This document shows positions 47,451 through 59,892 of a DNA stretch of 64,000 nt, piece by piece (position 1 is the first letter of the stretch; every line of letters begins with the position of its first letter). Source of the DNA: Phaseolus vulgaris (lineage: Eukaryota; Streptophyta; Magnoliopsida; Fabales; Fabaceae); contig NC_023756.2 of NCBI RefSeq assembly GCF_000499845.2, positions 41,541,393 through 41,605,392 on the forward strand, in the 5' to 3' direction. A program made the translations under genes and the position numbers. Under the pieces are notes generated by a model, which was not told the origin of the DNA, did not search any database, and saw nothing but the letters and a program-made list of their open reading frames with translations.

Positions 47451-48204
47451 ATGGGGTTGTTCGATATCCTACTTCAACCAAAAATTAAAACATTTCATAT
47501 ATATATGTAAATATAAATTTTATTTTATAAATTAATTTTTTAATATTAAAGTAAACTTAAAATGTATTTATTGAATCTTGATAAGAAGTATGTTATAATT
47601 AGATTTGGAAGGTAAGAGAGAGAGAATTTGAATAATGAGTTTGTTAATTTGCAGGTCCATAATTATGCAGGCAGATATTGGGACCACTTTTACACAAGCC
47701 TTCACTTTCGAAAACGACACCACATTTAATTACCCCAGCCATGTGAGATGTGTGGGAAACTAGAGTCATATCAAAGATTGAGAATAGAAACATTTGAAAT
47801 CAACACCTTGTGGTCCCTTTTAACAACATGATTAATTATCACCATTCCAAAATGTAATAATTTTACTTACCCTCACAAAAAATAAAAAATAAAAACCTGG
47901 GTGATTTCTCACTAGTTTCACCTGTCGGAGAAAATGCACACACTTTGTGATAATTATGCTGCCACACGCTTCAGACCTTCATCATCTTCACTGTTTCTTC
48001 CTACTACTCTTAGTTTAAACATAGCGGTTAGTACAAGATTAATTATGTTTCTCTCTACATTGGATTTGGACGCCAAACCAACTCAAATTATTTTCAATGC
48101 ATCTTTCACTCAAATCCCTTCAAGAATTCTTCATACATCATATATTTTAGTATTATTCAAAAAATTTCATAATCTTGTGTTATTAAAAAAACCAAAAAAA
48201 AATC
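47451..48204. other. Intergenic stretch between two MITE copies
   Basis: A more balanced segment at 47630-48100 with no recognised gene. An open frame of 104 codons at 47934 shows no known domain. Confidence 0.4.
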
Positions 48205-48590
48205 TTAACACTAAAAAAAAATATGAAATAAAAACTAATTTTAGATAAAAATAATAGTTAGTTTCTACAGTGACTAAATTAGATATCATTTTAAAGATAA
48301 TAAAATTTTTTTATTTCTAAATTAGTTTCTATTATGTTATATGTTAGATGATTTCTAAATTGGTATCTAATTAGCTATCAAGAGTTTCGCTACCAAATTT
48401 AGAATTTAAATAATTAGTAGTTAAAATTTTGGTAGCTAATTAGATACCAATTTAAAAACTATTTAACAATAATAAAAATTAATTTAAAAATCTTTTTTTT
48501 TTAAATAATCTATAATTTAATTAATATAGTAATTAATTATTTATTGTCTCTAAAATTAGTTTTTATTTCATGATTTATTTTTTAAACTAG
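48205..48590. repeat. AT-rich long-inverted-repeat MITE, copy 6
   Basis: The best-kept ends of the family here: ATGAAATAAAAACTAATTTT at the left, AAAATTAGTTTTTATTTCAT at the right, which are exact reverse complements over 20 bp. Confidence 0.8.
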
Positions 48591-51500
48591 TTCACGTTGA
48601 TACATAATTTTGGAATTGATACACCTATTCTTGAGTAAATTACTAATTACTTTTGAAATTTCCTGAAATTACAAAGTTTTTACTTTTTGTTTGTATCAGT
48701 ATAATATCTCTTTACTGTTTGACAAACTGTTATAAATGTTAAAGATAAGAGGAATCTGTATAATTTATAAAATGGGTTTAAATTATTTTACATAACAGCA
48801 ATGAATTTGAAATATTAGATGTTGCAGAAACTAGTTAATCCCATCAATATATATTTAATATTTTAATTTTGGCAGTAGAAGGATTTTATTTGTGTGGGTT
48901 AGCATAAAAATTTGAATAAAAAAGTTATTAAAAAACAGTACAAAAAAATTGTGTTTGGCTATCATAGAGAAAGGGTTAAAATCACCTGAGGGGAGAAGGG
49001 AATCAGGTTCTGACATGCTTGCACTGGCCAAATTAATAATAAGTCAAATCTTGAACACTGTTGTGCACCAAATATTTTGGCACCCTATTAATTTGGTGCT
49101 TCATAATTCTCATCCCTTTGGTTGTTGATTTCTTGACAAAAAGCTTTGATCAACATTTAATTTCTTGCATTTGTTATTTACTTGATTTTAGCAAGTACTT
49201 CACCAAGTGCTTTATTTGACAAATAATTTAAGTGGAGGCAAGCTAGACAAAACAATATTCTCTAAATTGCAGAACAAATCTTATATTTATATGAGGTAGA
49301 GAAGACAATTGCACATGCACCAAAAAGAAACTTCATTGTGAATTTTCATTAAGAGGGATACACAAATGGCTCTTCAACTTAACTAACTAGTGAAATCACA
49401 TAGCTTTTTATAATTTCACCCTACACTACCATCTACCACAAAATTCAAAAGTATTTTGCAACTTAAAATGGTAACATAGTTGGTACAAGTTAAGATATAT
49501 TCTACCCAATAATAATAAGTTTTAATTTCTTTTTCTGATTATATGTGTCATTTTGATACTTTATTTGTTCTCTCTATTCTTCTTTAATATTTACAACATT
49601 CAAATTATTGAACTTAGCTTTTATTCAACACCAAACTTTAAATTTTATGTCTTTATTTATTTCAATCAATTTCAAAAACATTTTTCGAACGTGGGTATTT
49701 GATTTTTAATGATTACTGTATATTTTTTAAAGTTTGAATATATATTATTGTTATTCAGTTCAAGACTGAAGTCTTATTCCCTCCATAATAATAATAATGA
49801 ATGCAAATGAATTGAATACAATTAATATTGGTAGATGCAGTTTGCAGTCTCTTTCAGTGCTTCTAGTTTCTTTCAAATTACCTTCAACGTTTTCAAATGG
49901 AAGGTTATCAAGAAAAGTCAACAGAAACCTATTTGCAAGTCTTACACATTTATGATTGATAATTGATAGGGAATTGAACTAGTCAAATATACGGTCACGC
50001 GTGGGAACTACTTTTATACAATTTTTCCAGGTACACAAAACAAAAAGTACTTCAATATAAACAATTTACATTTATTCATAATTATTTCAAACTCAATTAT
50101 GTATACATGAAAGAGAATTATTTTGTTACATGCTAAATTTAAAACCTACACGGAAATATAACTAAAAATTTAACAAGCTTTTTAGGGAATCTAATTAAAG
50201 CCATACACACCACTGTCACTTTTGATTTTATATTGTTAGGAAGTATAGGAGAATAATATCAAAAAGAGTTATAATGGACAAATAAAATAAATTAAGTAAA
50301 CATTTTTACTCAGACTAAGTGTAGACGTAGAGCACATGCGTATGGTAGAAATACATACAGTGCGAAGGCATAATTAATTACGGTATTACTGAGAGAAAAC
50401 TTTCAAAATCTGAAATACTATCCAAGACAATTATTTTTCAAATTCTTTAAATCATTTTTGTGAACTATATAACAATATATATAACAATTTTAATGCATAT
50501 GAAATATTATTATGCACTAAATTATTATATATGTAAACACTTTTTAAACTAGATTAATATATATTCTAGAAGTTAAGGAAGTCTAGTTTTAATAAGATGA
50601 TTTCACTTATATGATATTAATTTTTATATACAAGATTAAGATTGTTTTTAGGGTTTTTTTTTTTTTTTTTTTTGAATATCATAGGTCTTTTGAGTGATAA
50701 GTATCATTGTTTGAGTGTCATGATAACACTTTTTATTATTTAAGAAAATAAATTGAATACTATTCAAATCAACAAAATTTCATCTTGAGCAATCATTCGT
50801 CATTAGTCATTTGAGTGATCAGTTTCAAAAGAAAATATTATTGTTAGTGTCTCTTTTGCTCAAGTTTTAAAGCATAACTTGCATGAGAGTGTTATTGCTT
50901 GAGCGATGGAATAGTCACTTGAGCATTATCAATGCAAGATATGCATAAAATACAACTTCTATAAAATTATCAAAATAATTTTTCAAATCCATATTTGTTT
51001 ATTCTAATTACTCCAACATGTTTGAAATGTCTATTTTTCACTTATGTCACATAATCGGCCTAATGACCTATTATACCACAATTTGACTCTTCTAACCAAA
51101 CATCAAGTTCAAAAAAATAAGAAGTAATTATCTTCAAACATTGAAAAAGGAAATCTCAATATGCACAATTGTAAATTACATCTTGAATGAATTCAATTCC
51201 AGCAATCCAACCAAAAGTCGTATTCTAAAACAATTACAACTCAATATACATCGATTAAATTCATATAAAGATAAAATATCAACACTTTCAAACCTACTAT
51301 CTCTCAACTTGGATGACATGAGGTGGACCTTGAAAAGTTTTAATATAAGCGGTTGGGATTCACAAATCCTCCAGACGTAAAGCACGTAGTGTCTTGAACC
51401 CAAATACATTATCGACAATTTATGTTCCAAGCCAATAACAACAAAATTACTACGCATTTCAATTCAAACACTTCAAAGTAAAAGACTAACAAAATCAATA

Positions 51501-52189
51501 TAAAATACTTCATGAATAATTTCTTACCTTAATTGATATGTTTCTTAGGGAATTGCTTCAAAAAATTAGAAAAGTTGGAGAAGTCTTAACTTGCTCCTAA
51601 GATATTACAAGCCTAATATATTACTATAAACCTAGTCTATTAGAGATTCATCTATTTGATTATAATATCACAAGTTAGCAACATGCAACTCCCATTACCA
51701 ATACAAACAATGTATATTTTTCTACCACTTTGCAAGTGATTGACTCTCTCATTGTCTACTCTATCATGCTTGTAAATGTAATTAGTATTTTATCCTTCCT
51801 ACTTTACTAGATTTACAAATTATATAATTATTGTTCTATCCTTCGTACTCTACCACATTCCCATATATAATTAATCTTCCCGACTCACTCTTGTTTTTAT
51901 ATAAAAAAAATTACAAGGCCATCTCAAATTGAAGGAAGTATTTAATCTTTATATTGGAGCCCAAATAGAAAACTAAGGTTTACTCAATGTAATATATAAC
52001 ACATTTTTTTAAAAGTTTGATTATATAATATTTAAAATACAGACTTTCCCAAAATAAAACAATATAATTTGTTAAAGTCAAACACTTTCAAAGTCAATAC
52101 TAGTATGCTAAACAAATCATTACAAACAACTAGTAATATTAGTTAAAGTAACAAAATAAAAGGTTATATCCAATAGAGATAACCAAAAG
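48591..52189. other. AT-rich intergenic stretch
   Basis: No gene seen in 3.6 kb. A 9-bp perfect stem GCACCAAAT/ATTTGGTGC lies at 49065-49099. At 50650-50950 TTGAG(C/T)GAT-like words recur, as they do near 14.0 kb; this may be an old LTR. Confidence 0.45.
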
Positions 52190-53779
52190 GTTGGCCGATA
52201 GGACGGTGTCATAAGAAAAAGGAGTTTTGGGCTGGGGTAATAGATAGAGTGAAAAGAAGACTGAGTAGTTGGAAAGGCAGGCTATTGTCTATGGCAGGGC
52301 GAATTTGCCTAATCAAGTCAGTTCTCTCTTCTATCCCTTTGTTTTACCTATCTATTTTCAAAATGCCTGTTGGGGTGGCAAACGAGATAGTGAGTATTCA
52401 AAGGAATTTCCTGTGGGGTTGGGGCTCTGATGGAAGAAAGGTAGCGTGGGCTTCTTGGAAAAAGGTGTGTGAAGCGCGGGAGGATGGAGGGCTTAGCGTC
52501 ATTGACTTAAGGATTTTCAACTTGGCTTTACTCGGTAAATGGATTTGGCGTCTGGGGTCGATTAAGGGTGGTTTGTGGAAGGAGGTAATTGATTCCAAAT
52601 ACGGGGGCTGGAGAATTTTGAGGGAGGGAAGGGGAGGAAGTTCAGATTCCCTGTGGTGGAAAGATTTAAGGGAGGTATGGAGCTTAGAAGGGTGGGGTCA
52701 GAATTTTGAAGATGTCGTGGCTTGGAAGGTGGGTAATGGGAAGGAAGTTATGTTCTGGGAAGACAATTGGGTGGGTAGGGGGCGTTGAAAAGTGTTTTCC
52801 CGAGGCTGTTTTCACTTAGTGTCTCAAAAGCTTCCTCGGTGGCAGAGGTAGGGCTTGGAACAACAATGTTTGGGTTTGGAAGTTTGGTTGGAGAAGGAGT
52901 CTTTTTGAGTGGGAAAAGAGTTTAGTGTGTCTACTGTCTCAGGAAGTTCAGGGTGTGAGCTTGAATTTAGAGAAGGAAGATAGCTGGGGGTGGAAGGAAG
53001 GGGAGGAGGTAGGGTATTCGGTTAAAACTGGATATCTCCGTCTAGGGGGGGGGGGCGAATAGGGGAGAGAGAGGGGGAGTTTATAAAGTTCTGGAAGTGT
53101 AAGGTTGTACCTTCTGCACATGTTACGATGTGGAGGGTGTTGGAAAATAAGTTGGCTACTAAGGCTAACTTGGAAAAACGTGGGATCACGGTGGTAAGTT
53201 CTGTGTGTAGTCTTTGCGGGGTGGAGGAGGAATCTAACACTCATATGTTCTTTGAGTGTAGTTTTGCGTGGCGAGTGTGAAACCTTTGTTGTGCTTGGTT
53301 GGGCGTGCAAAGTGTGTTTCATAATGTTCCACTGCAAAATTTCTCTCAGTTTAGGTTGAGTAACGTGTCTGTTTCGGTAAATGAGGTTTGGGGAGTGATT
53401 TGGATTGCGGTCGTCAACGAAATCTGGAAACATAGAAACAGAGTAATTTTTAGAGGGGGTGTAATAGATGTATTGGAAGTATTCGCGTTGGTGCAACTAA
53501 AGGCGTGGGCTTGGGTTACTTCCAAGTCGTAGGATGCTATCTTTTCCTTCTCTGACTGGTGTGTTGATCCTTTGGTCTGTATGAAGATGATGTTTGATGT
53601 CTTATTTGGGTATAAGAGTGAGGGTTGTAGGCAGTTCTTTTCGGTTTTATTTAAGTTCTTAGGAGTTGGCGAGGTGTGTGTGTTGTGAACAAGGTTAAAG
53701 GTCGTGTGTTTTGTATAAGGGTTGAGTCACCCCTAAAGTGACTCACATTTATTCATTGTTTATTGCTGATAAAAAAAAA
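52190..53779 (+). mobile_element. 5'-truncated LINE fragment, reverse transcriptase C-terminus to poly(A)
   Basis: It starts inside the reverse transcriptase: PIGRCHKKKEFWAGVIDRVK, then LSSWKGRLLSMAGRICLIKS and LFYLSIFKMP. It continues through the linker and the zf-RVT region (CSLCGVEEESNTHMFFEC) to a 3' UTR ending TTGCTGAT and nine A (53771-53779). It is broken by a frameshift near 52787, another near 52855, a 10-bp G run at about 53046 and a stop at 53278-53280. The last 680 bp almost match 5467-6147. No clear target duplication. Confidence 0.92.
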
Positions 53780-53812
53780 TGAAGTTTTTGATACATAAAT
53801 AAAGCAAAAACT

Positions 53813-54440
53813 ATAAAAATATCACAAGATAACCAAATAGAGAAGAAAGAACATGCACACGAGAAAATAAGAGAAGCCACAAACTAAACCAACCAAAGTA
53901 ACAAAGAGAAAAACAGACATCACTACAATGGACGGAGATAGATGATAACTATAGTAAAAATGTGAAGAAGAAGTGAAGATAAAATAAAACAAAATGAAAT
54001 TATTGTAGGGTGAAAGAGAAGAGTATGCTTTACTCAATCATACAAATCTTCTTAATTTTAAAAATGTGATTGCAACACTTTCAATGATGATATCCTATTA
54101 TCATAAAAAATTTAAAAATCTCACAAATTAACCAAATAGAGAAGAAAGAACATGCACACGAGAAAATAAGAGAAGCCACAAACTAAACCAACCAAAGTAA
54201 CAAAGAGGAAAACAGACATCACTACAATGGACGGAGATAGATGATAACTATAGTAAAAATGTGAAGAAGAAGTGAAGATAAAATAAAACAAAATGAAATT
54301 ATTGTAGGGTAAAAGAGAAGAGTATGCTTTACTCAATCATACAAATCTTCTTAATTTTAAAAATGTGATTGCAACACTTTCAGTGATACTTTCAATGATG
54401 ATATCCTATTATCATAAAAAATTTAAAAATCTCACAAATT
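53813..54440. repeat. 299-bp tandem duplication
   Basis: Copy 1 (about 53813-54111) and copy 2 (about 54112-54430) are nearly identical, with a 299-bp offset measured at AACCAAATAG (53831 and 54130). Copy 2 has a 14-bp insertion, GTGATACTTTCAAT type, and a few bases of a third unit follow. Both carry an open minus-strand frame of 71 codons, which I take as chance. It begins 33 bp after the LINE poly(A). Confidence 0.9.
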
Positions 54441-56824
54441 AATAAAATTTGTATGGCTTTTCAAATACTAAAAATTCAATAGAAATTGTATTTTATATAA
54501 ATACTTATAAACATTGTGAAAACTTGCAAGAAAATAAAGAATAACTGTTATAAAGTAATTTTATTGTTCAATATCATGCTTTATAGAAGAATTTGATATA
54601 ATTAACTACAACCAATTCAATTGTCAAAATTAGTTTAGTTAGTAGGTTAATTAAGGAAGATCAAGATTGGGAATTGGGAATTTGATAAGGGTCACCAATC
54701 AAATGCTTTACATGTTCATCTTCATTTTTTTTATATCATTTAACTGTATAATGTACATTTTATTATATATTTTATTATCACTTTACATTTTTTTTCTATC
54801 AATTGTGTTCAAACATATTCTTTGTAGTTTTGATACGTTTTGCTTGATCTCTTGTGTTACAGTTTACTTCTACTTATTCCATTTTTTCTAGATAATAACA
54901 TTGGTATGAATTAATTATTGTTGAGAGCAATATTAATATTATTAGCAACTTGAGCGTGCACAACCACTTAAAAACACCAACTACTACCATTTACTTATAT
55001 TTGATGTTAATAATAAAATGGTTTCAAAAATTTTAAACTGTGAAAAAACATCAATGTCTTTTTTAAGAAAAAAAATACTGAGTAACAATATAAATTGTTA
55101 CCGAATCTGTGATTGTTAACATAATCTTTTAATTACACAATCCACTATTATGTGTCTTATTAATTCAGTGACTAATATCTTTAGCAATCAAGTTGAATCT
55201 TACAATAAGTTTTAATAAAATAATAGATTATTTTTTTTATTTGTATTATAATATAAAATTATTTTTTTATCTAAATTTTAGATTATACACATGTTTGCAT
55301 AATATGAAAATAGTTAAAAATAATTTTTTTTATGTAAAATTAATTCAATTTGATAGTAGATATAGTGAGTATCAATATGTAATTGAAACAACAATAAAAT
55401 TAAAAAAAAAACTAACAATTTTTAAAGAAATAAAATCATTTTACATATATCTTTATATTATAATTATTTAGATATCTAAAGTTTAAAAAAAATAAAAACC
55501 AATATTGTATTATATACCTAAAAGGAGATTCAATTATTAAAAGAATCATAAATAAATACAAAAAGTAAAACCAAAATAAAAGTGTTAAGCATAAAAGTAA
55601 CATCTGCTTTATGTTGTCTGTATGATAAAAAACAGTATACAGATGTGAGTATACCTAAATTAAATAAAAAGTTTACAAGAAGAATATACGATGTTATTAG
55701 AAGACATGACAGGACATGATCCATTTTCAATTAAAGTTATAGAAAAAAGTTGAAATCACATCAGAAAGTTGAGGGAATCACGTTTTGGAAGGAAGCACCT
55801 GGTGTAGGCATGTGTATGTACAGTACTCTGTATGCAGAATGACCGTAGGATGATACGTATATGGTTCTGTTCTGTAACGAACAAAGAAAGAGAAGAGAAT
55901 CAATGTGCGTGGTCATATCATACATATCCTTATCTCTTTCCATTCTTAATTCCTTAACCATTACACTTCCCAATAACTTGCTTCTGCTCTTCGTCTGGTT
56001 TTCGTAATAGCTTGGAAGTGAGTGCTGTAAAGAGAAAAGGTACACAAACAAAACCCCCATCTTTTTTCTTTCTTTTAAAAGACACAAAAACAACATTTTT
56101 ACAAAAAAAACATTACCCAGTTTCTTAAAAATAGAGGTTAACTATAAGTTATAATACACTTTCATGATGTTCAATAAAAAGTTCATCTTTTATGAACCCT
56201 TGTATGTTTCAAGAGAAGAGATGTTTATGAAAATAGAAAATCATCATTTGATACCATAATGAGTACATGAGAAAGAAGGAGATAAAAAGTTAAAAAGAAA
56301 AAAGTGAAAAAAGAGAGTGGAACAATAAAATTATGTAGAATTTCTTATTGCAGAGTCATAACTAACATTCAATGTGACCAATATTATAGAAAAAACATGA
56401 TATATGTGTATCTTGAGAGAAGAAGTTTTACTTGATCGAGGTGGTCTTAAAATACAATTTTTCAAAAAAAAGGGTGACGTCATGTTGGGTATGTTTATCA
56501 TTCAAAACAATGAAGAAGGTACATATTTTAATATGCATTTTATTTTGTTGCGAAATTGAAAAGGTATAATTTATTATATAGATAGTGTTCTCAGCTCAGT
56601 GTACTTAATTCCTTACACTGTGACCGTTTTATGCTTCAAGGATCCGCTTTTCTCGCTTCTTCACTTGCAGATCCCACAAAGTTTTTGCTACCTCTCTCTT
56701 TCTCTTTCTGTGGCCACTGCTTATTGTGTCATTTTCATTCTGATTTCATCACTTCTTTGACAACCCTTTTTCCACACCATCTTTCTTGTTTCTAAAGTTC
56801 AGCAAAGCCATAGGCTTACCAATT
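54441..56824. other. AT-rich intergenic stretch and upstream region of the TRM-like gene
   Basis: No gene seen. From about 56590 base composition becomes mixed and pyrimidine-rich (CTCTCTCTTTCTCTTTCTG), fitting a 5' UTR. A TTATTATATAGATAG stretch at 56572 could be a TATA region. The frame 56096-55761 on the minus strand resembles nothing I know. Confidence 0.45.
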
Positions 56825-59800
56825 ATGGGTAAGGAGGGGTATTTTGCTGGAAGAACATCAAAGAGAGGTGTTGTGGTAGGAAGAGGAGGAGGGGATGCTG
56901 AAACACAAGTCCCTTCTGGTTGCATGTGTGCTGTTTTTCAGTTCTTTGATTTCCATCCCTTTCATTTTCCCAACATAAACCAACAACAAACCTCTTTCAA
57001 ACCACCCTCATGCACTTTAGAAGACCACACCACAGTCTCCAAAGGTATTATCCTAGTCATTACTAGTTACTAGTTACTAGTCACTAGTCATGTTTCAAAG
57101 CACCAAATGCTTCTTTTTTATTCTCATGTGGGTTGTGTAATTCAGGTGCTGAAGCACCTAGGAACAGCTTGGAATCAGAGGATGGTGATGGTCCTGTTTC
57201 ATCTCTCTCATCAAAAGAAGATTTTAAAATTCCTGTGAGTTTTAGATTATGAGTTTTTTTTTTATGAGTTTCACTTCACACACTCCTAGTTGGGTTTGTT
57301 TTGTTTATTTTGTAAAGTGAGTAATGATAGCGTAGCACTGTGGTGATTATTTTGATCACTTGTTTTGGAAACCCAGAAGAATATTATACAAATTAAGACA
57401 AGTGGAGGCACAAGAACAGGTGGTGGAAATTTGAATGACTTGTCTGCAGAAATCACCAGCTCACCAGGGACAAAGACACCAACTTTGGTGGCCCGGTTAA
57501 TGGGTTTGGATCTTCTTCCAGGGACACACTCACCCTCCTTTTCTCCTTCTTCTTCATGTCTTTCCGCTCCCAACACACAAGGCAATGCGCCACATCTGCA
57601 CCACCACCCTAGGCACAAGCAACATGTCCAAACCAAGCATAGAAACAGCATAGACAGCAGTGACATTGCAGCCACCAGATCTTTGCCTGAGACACCAAGA
57701 ATCTCCTCAGCAAGAAGATCAGATGTTGATTACCACCACAGATTCTCACTCCAGATCAACAAGGAAAACATGAATCTTGGTGAGGATTTGGAGCTCCCTA
57801 GGCTCTCGTTTTCCAAAAGGAAGTGTGATGAGAACAATGGCAGGAGTCCAAGCAACTATGCCAGACAAATAGTCAAACAGGTTAAGGAAAGTGTGGGCAG
57901 AAAAGTTGGCCAAGACATCACTAACACTCTGAAAACAAGAGAAGAAATTCTAGGCCAACCCAAAAGCAAAAAATCTTCCAAAACATCATCATTGAAAGCA
58001 ATTGATGAAACTGAAACTAGCCCACTGAAAGCACACTCAAACACATCTTCCTATTCCCCAAGGCTTAGATTCCTTGACAAGCACAAGCCAACCACACCAT
58101 CGCCACTCACCCCAAAAGACCAAAACATGCTGAAACTACCACCACCTCCTCCTCCGGTTAACACTCAGCTTCCAAGAGTTTTAACAAAACCAAAGCCTCA
58201 AGCATTTTCGTTGCAAGAGCAGAAAGATTTTCATCAGAACAACACATCTGTCCCAAAATGCAAAAGGGCTACCAATGAAAAGTTCAACTCAAGGCTCAAA
58301 AGGCCTCCACAGACATCGGACATAATAAGAAACAAGCAAGAAGAATCATTCATCATTCGCCCCACATCGCCTACTAGAGCCAGTGACACCAAAACCACTA
58401 AAAGCAAGAAAACTCATCCATTGTCAAGTAATCTCCTCAACAACATCAACACTGTACCAAATCTTCTTCCTGTCAAGACAGACCCTTCTCCTCCAGCAAC
58501 CAAAATTCCTCCAAAACAGGTAACTCATTATTCAATTTTCAACTTTTTTCAATTATTAAACTTTTTTCCCTTTAGAACTAGTTTCCTTTACCAGTCTCTA
58601 CAATGGATTCCATATGCTTAACTTTTGTCATAAAAAGAACTATTTTTATCAAGAAAATTTGCTTTTAAAATTTAATTACGTGTTTAAGTTTTTAAGAAAA
58701 AAACCTTCTTTTTATATGAATTTTTTTAAAATATTTTATTAAAAATATCAACTTTTTAGAAACATTTTTGGAAAACTATGAAAAGTTGTCTATGATTAAA
58801 AAAACATGAATTTAATTTTCTTGTATGTATGTAAGTATGAATGTTATAATTTCAAATAATTAAAAATCATTATAGGCTTAATTTCTAGAAATAGTTATTT
58901 ATCAAATTTATAGTCTTTGTATACATCATAGACATATCTACAACTAAATGATAATAGAAGAAACTTTCCATCTTGTAAATTAATTTTTTTACTGTCTTTA
59001 AACAATTTTGAAGAAGAATAAAGTAACCAATAAAAGATGGACTGAATAATTTTCTTTTCTTTTTTTAATCACCAAAACATTAAAAATCTATCTATGTCCC
59101 AAACAGTCACAGGTGTGTGATAGTCAAGAGTCCAAAAGCAGCTCACAGTTATCTAGTTCTTCGCGCCAGAGGTACAAACAAGAAGGAACAACCACACTCG
59201 CCACCCGAGAAACATCACAGAACAAACCTAACAGTGCTTCCGCCACCATTGGAGCACCCCAACCTCACTCTCACACCCCACAAGAGCTTCACTACATCAC
59301 AGCTATCCTAGCCCGTACAACTGCCCTAAACGTAGAGGGCACCCCCACAAACCCCACACTACTGCCCCTTCACCACCACTGGTTCTCCCCAACTCACCCA
59401 CTTGACCCATCAATCTTCCTCCACCTCGAACACCTTGCCGCCAACAAAGATCTTAGCTTTCCCCCAAAAGAACAACTGGGTCACCGTTGGAACAGGAAGT
59501 TACTGTTTGATCTGGTGGACGAGGTTCTGAAGGAGATTCTGCAAGAGAGTGGGAAAAAGAGACTTTGGTTTCCACATGGTGTTGCTGGTTGTTGGCACAA
59601 TGGAAGCGTTGTGGAGAGGGTGTGGAAGAGGGTGGGGGAGTTCCCACGTGCGAAATGTGAGGTGTTGGAGGACATTGATGGATTGATTGAGGGAGAGGAC
59701 ATGGAGAGAGAGAAGAATGGTGAAAGGTTGGAGGAAGAAGGAGAAGGGTTGGTGGCAGAGATTGAAGGGAACATATGGGACACGTTAGTGCATGAAACGG

Positions 59801-59892
59801 TTATGCTTATAGATTGCTTGGGAAATGTGAGAAAAGATAAGTTCTTAGATGATGTGAAAATTTCACATGTTTGTACTGTCTCTCAATTTTAA
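56825..59892 (+). CDS. TRM/LONGIFOLIA-like protein with DUF4378-type C-terminus
   Basis: Exons 56825-57044, 57146-57234, 57377-58519 and 59107 (or 59113)-59892 join in frame to 743-745 aa. The N-terminus has SGCMCAVFQFFDFHPFHF, as in short TRM proteins. VARLMGLDLLPG at 141-152 is the DUF3741/VARLMGL motif. The middle is low-complexity (Ser, Pro, Lys; PPPPPPP) with SPRLRFLDKHK. The last exon has the DUF4378 pattern: LHYITAILARTTALN, WNRKLLFDLVDEVLKEIL, and LIDCLGNVRKDKFLDD near the end. TRM proteins recruit TON1 and PP2A to microtubule arrays and affect cell shape and division plane; this role is inferred from family only. Exon 4 has two usable acceptors 6 nt apart (CAGTCACAG), giving or omitting two residues. 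Arabidopsis TRM24 is my best guess for the match. Confidence 0.85.

Noticed and set aside
47934..48248. A 104-codon + strand frame between two MITEs.
   Set aside because: No recognised domain, and its end runs into the MITE arm.
49065..49099. A GCACCAAAT/ATTTGGTGC stem as a possible microRNA precursor.
   Set aside because: The stem is only 9 bp, too short for a plant precursor, and the arms match no miRNA I know.
52178..53838. AGATAACCAAA occurs just before the LINE at 52190 and again at 53828, suggesting a target duplication with a transduced 3' segment.
   Set aside because: The second copy is about 50 bp beyond the poly(A), and it lies inside the 299-bp tandem repeat, whose similarity extends further left; a chance match is more likely.
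53822..54336. Two 71-codon minus-strand frames rich in Phe and Tyr.
   Set aside because: They are the same DNA in tandem, AT-driven, and resemble no protein family.
55761..56096. A 111-codon minus-strand frame upstream of the TRM-like gene.
   Set aside because: No known domain, no signal peptide or peptide-hormone motif, unremarkable composition.
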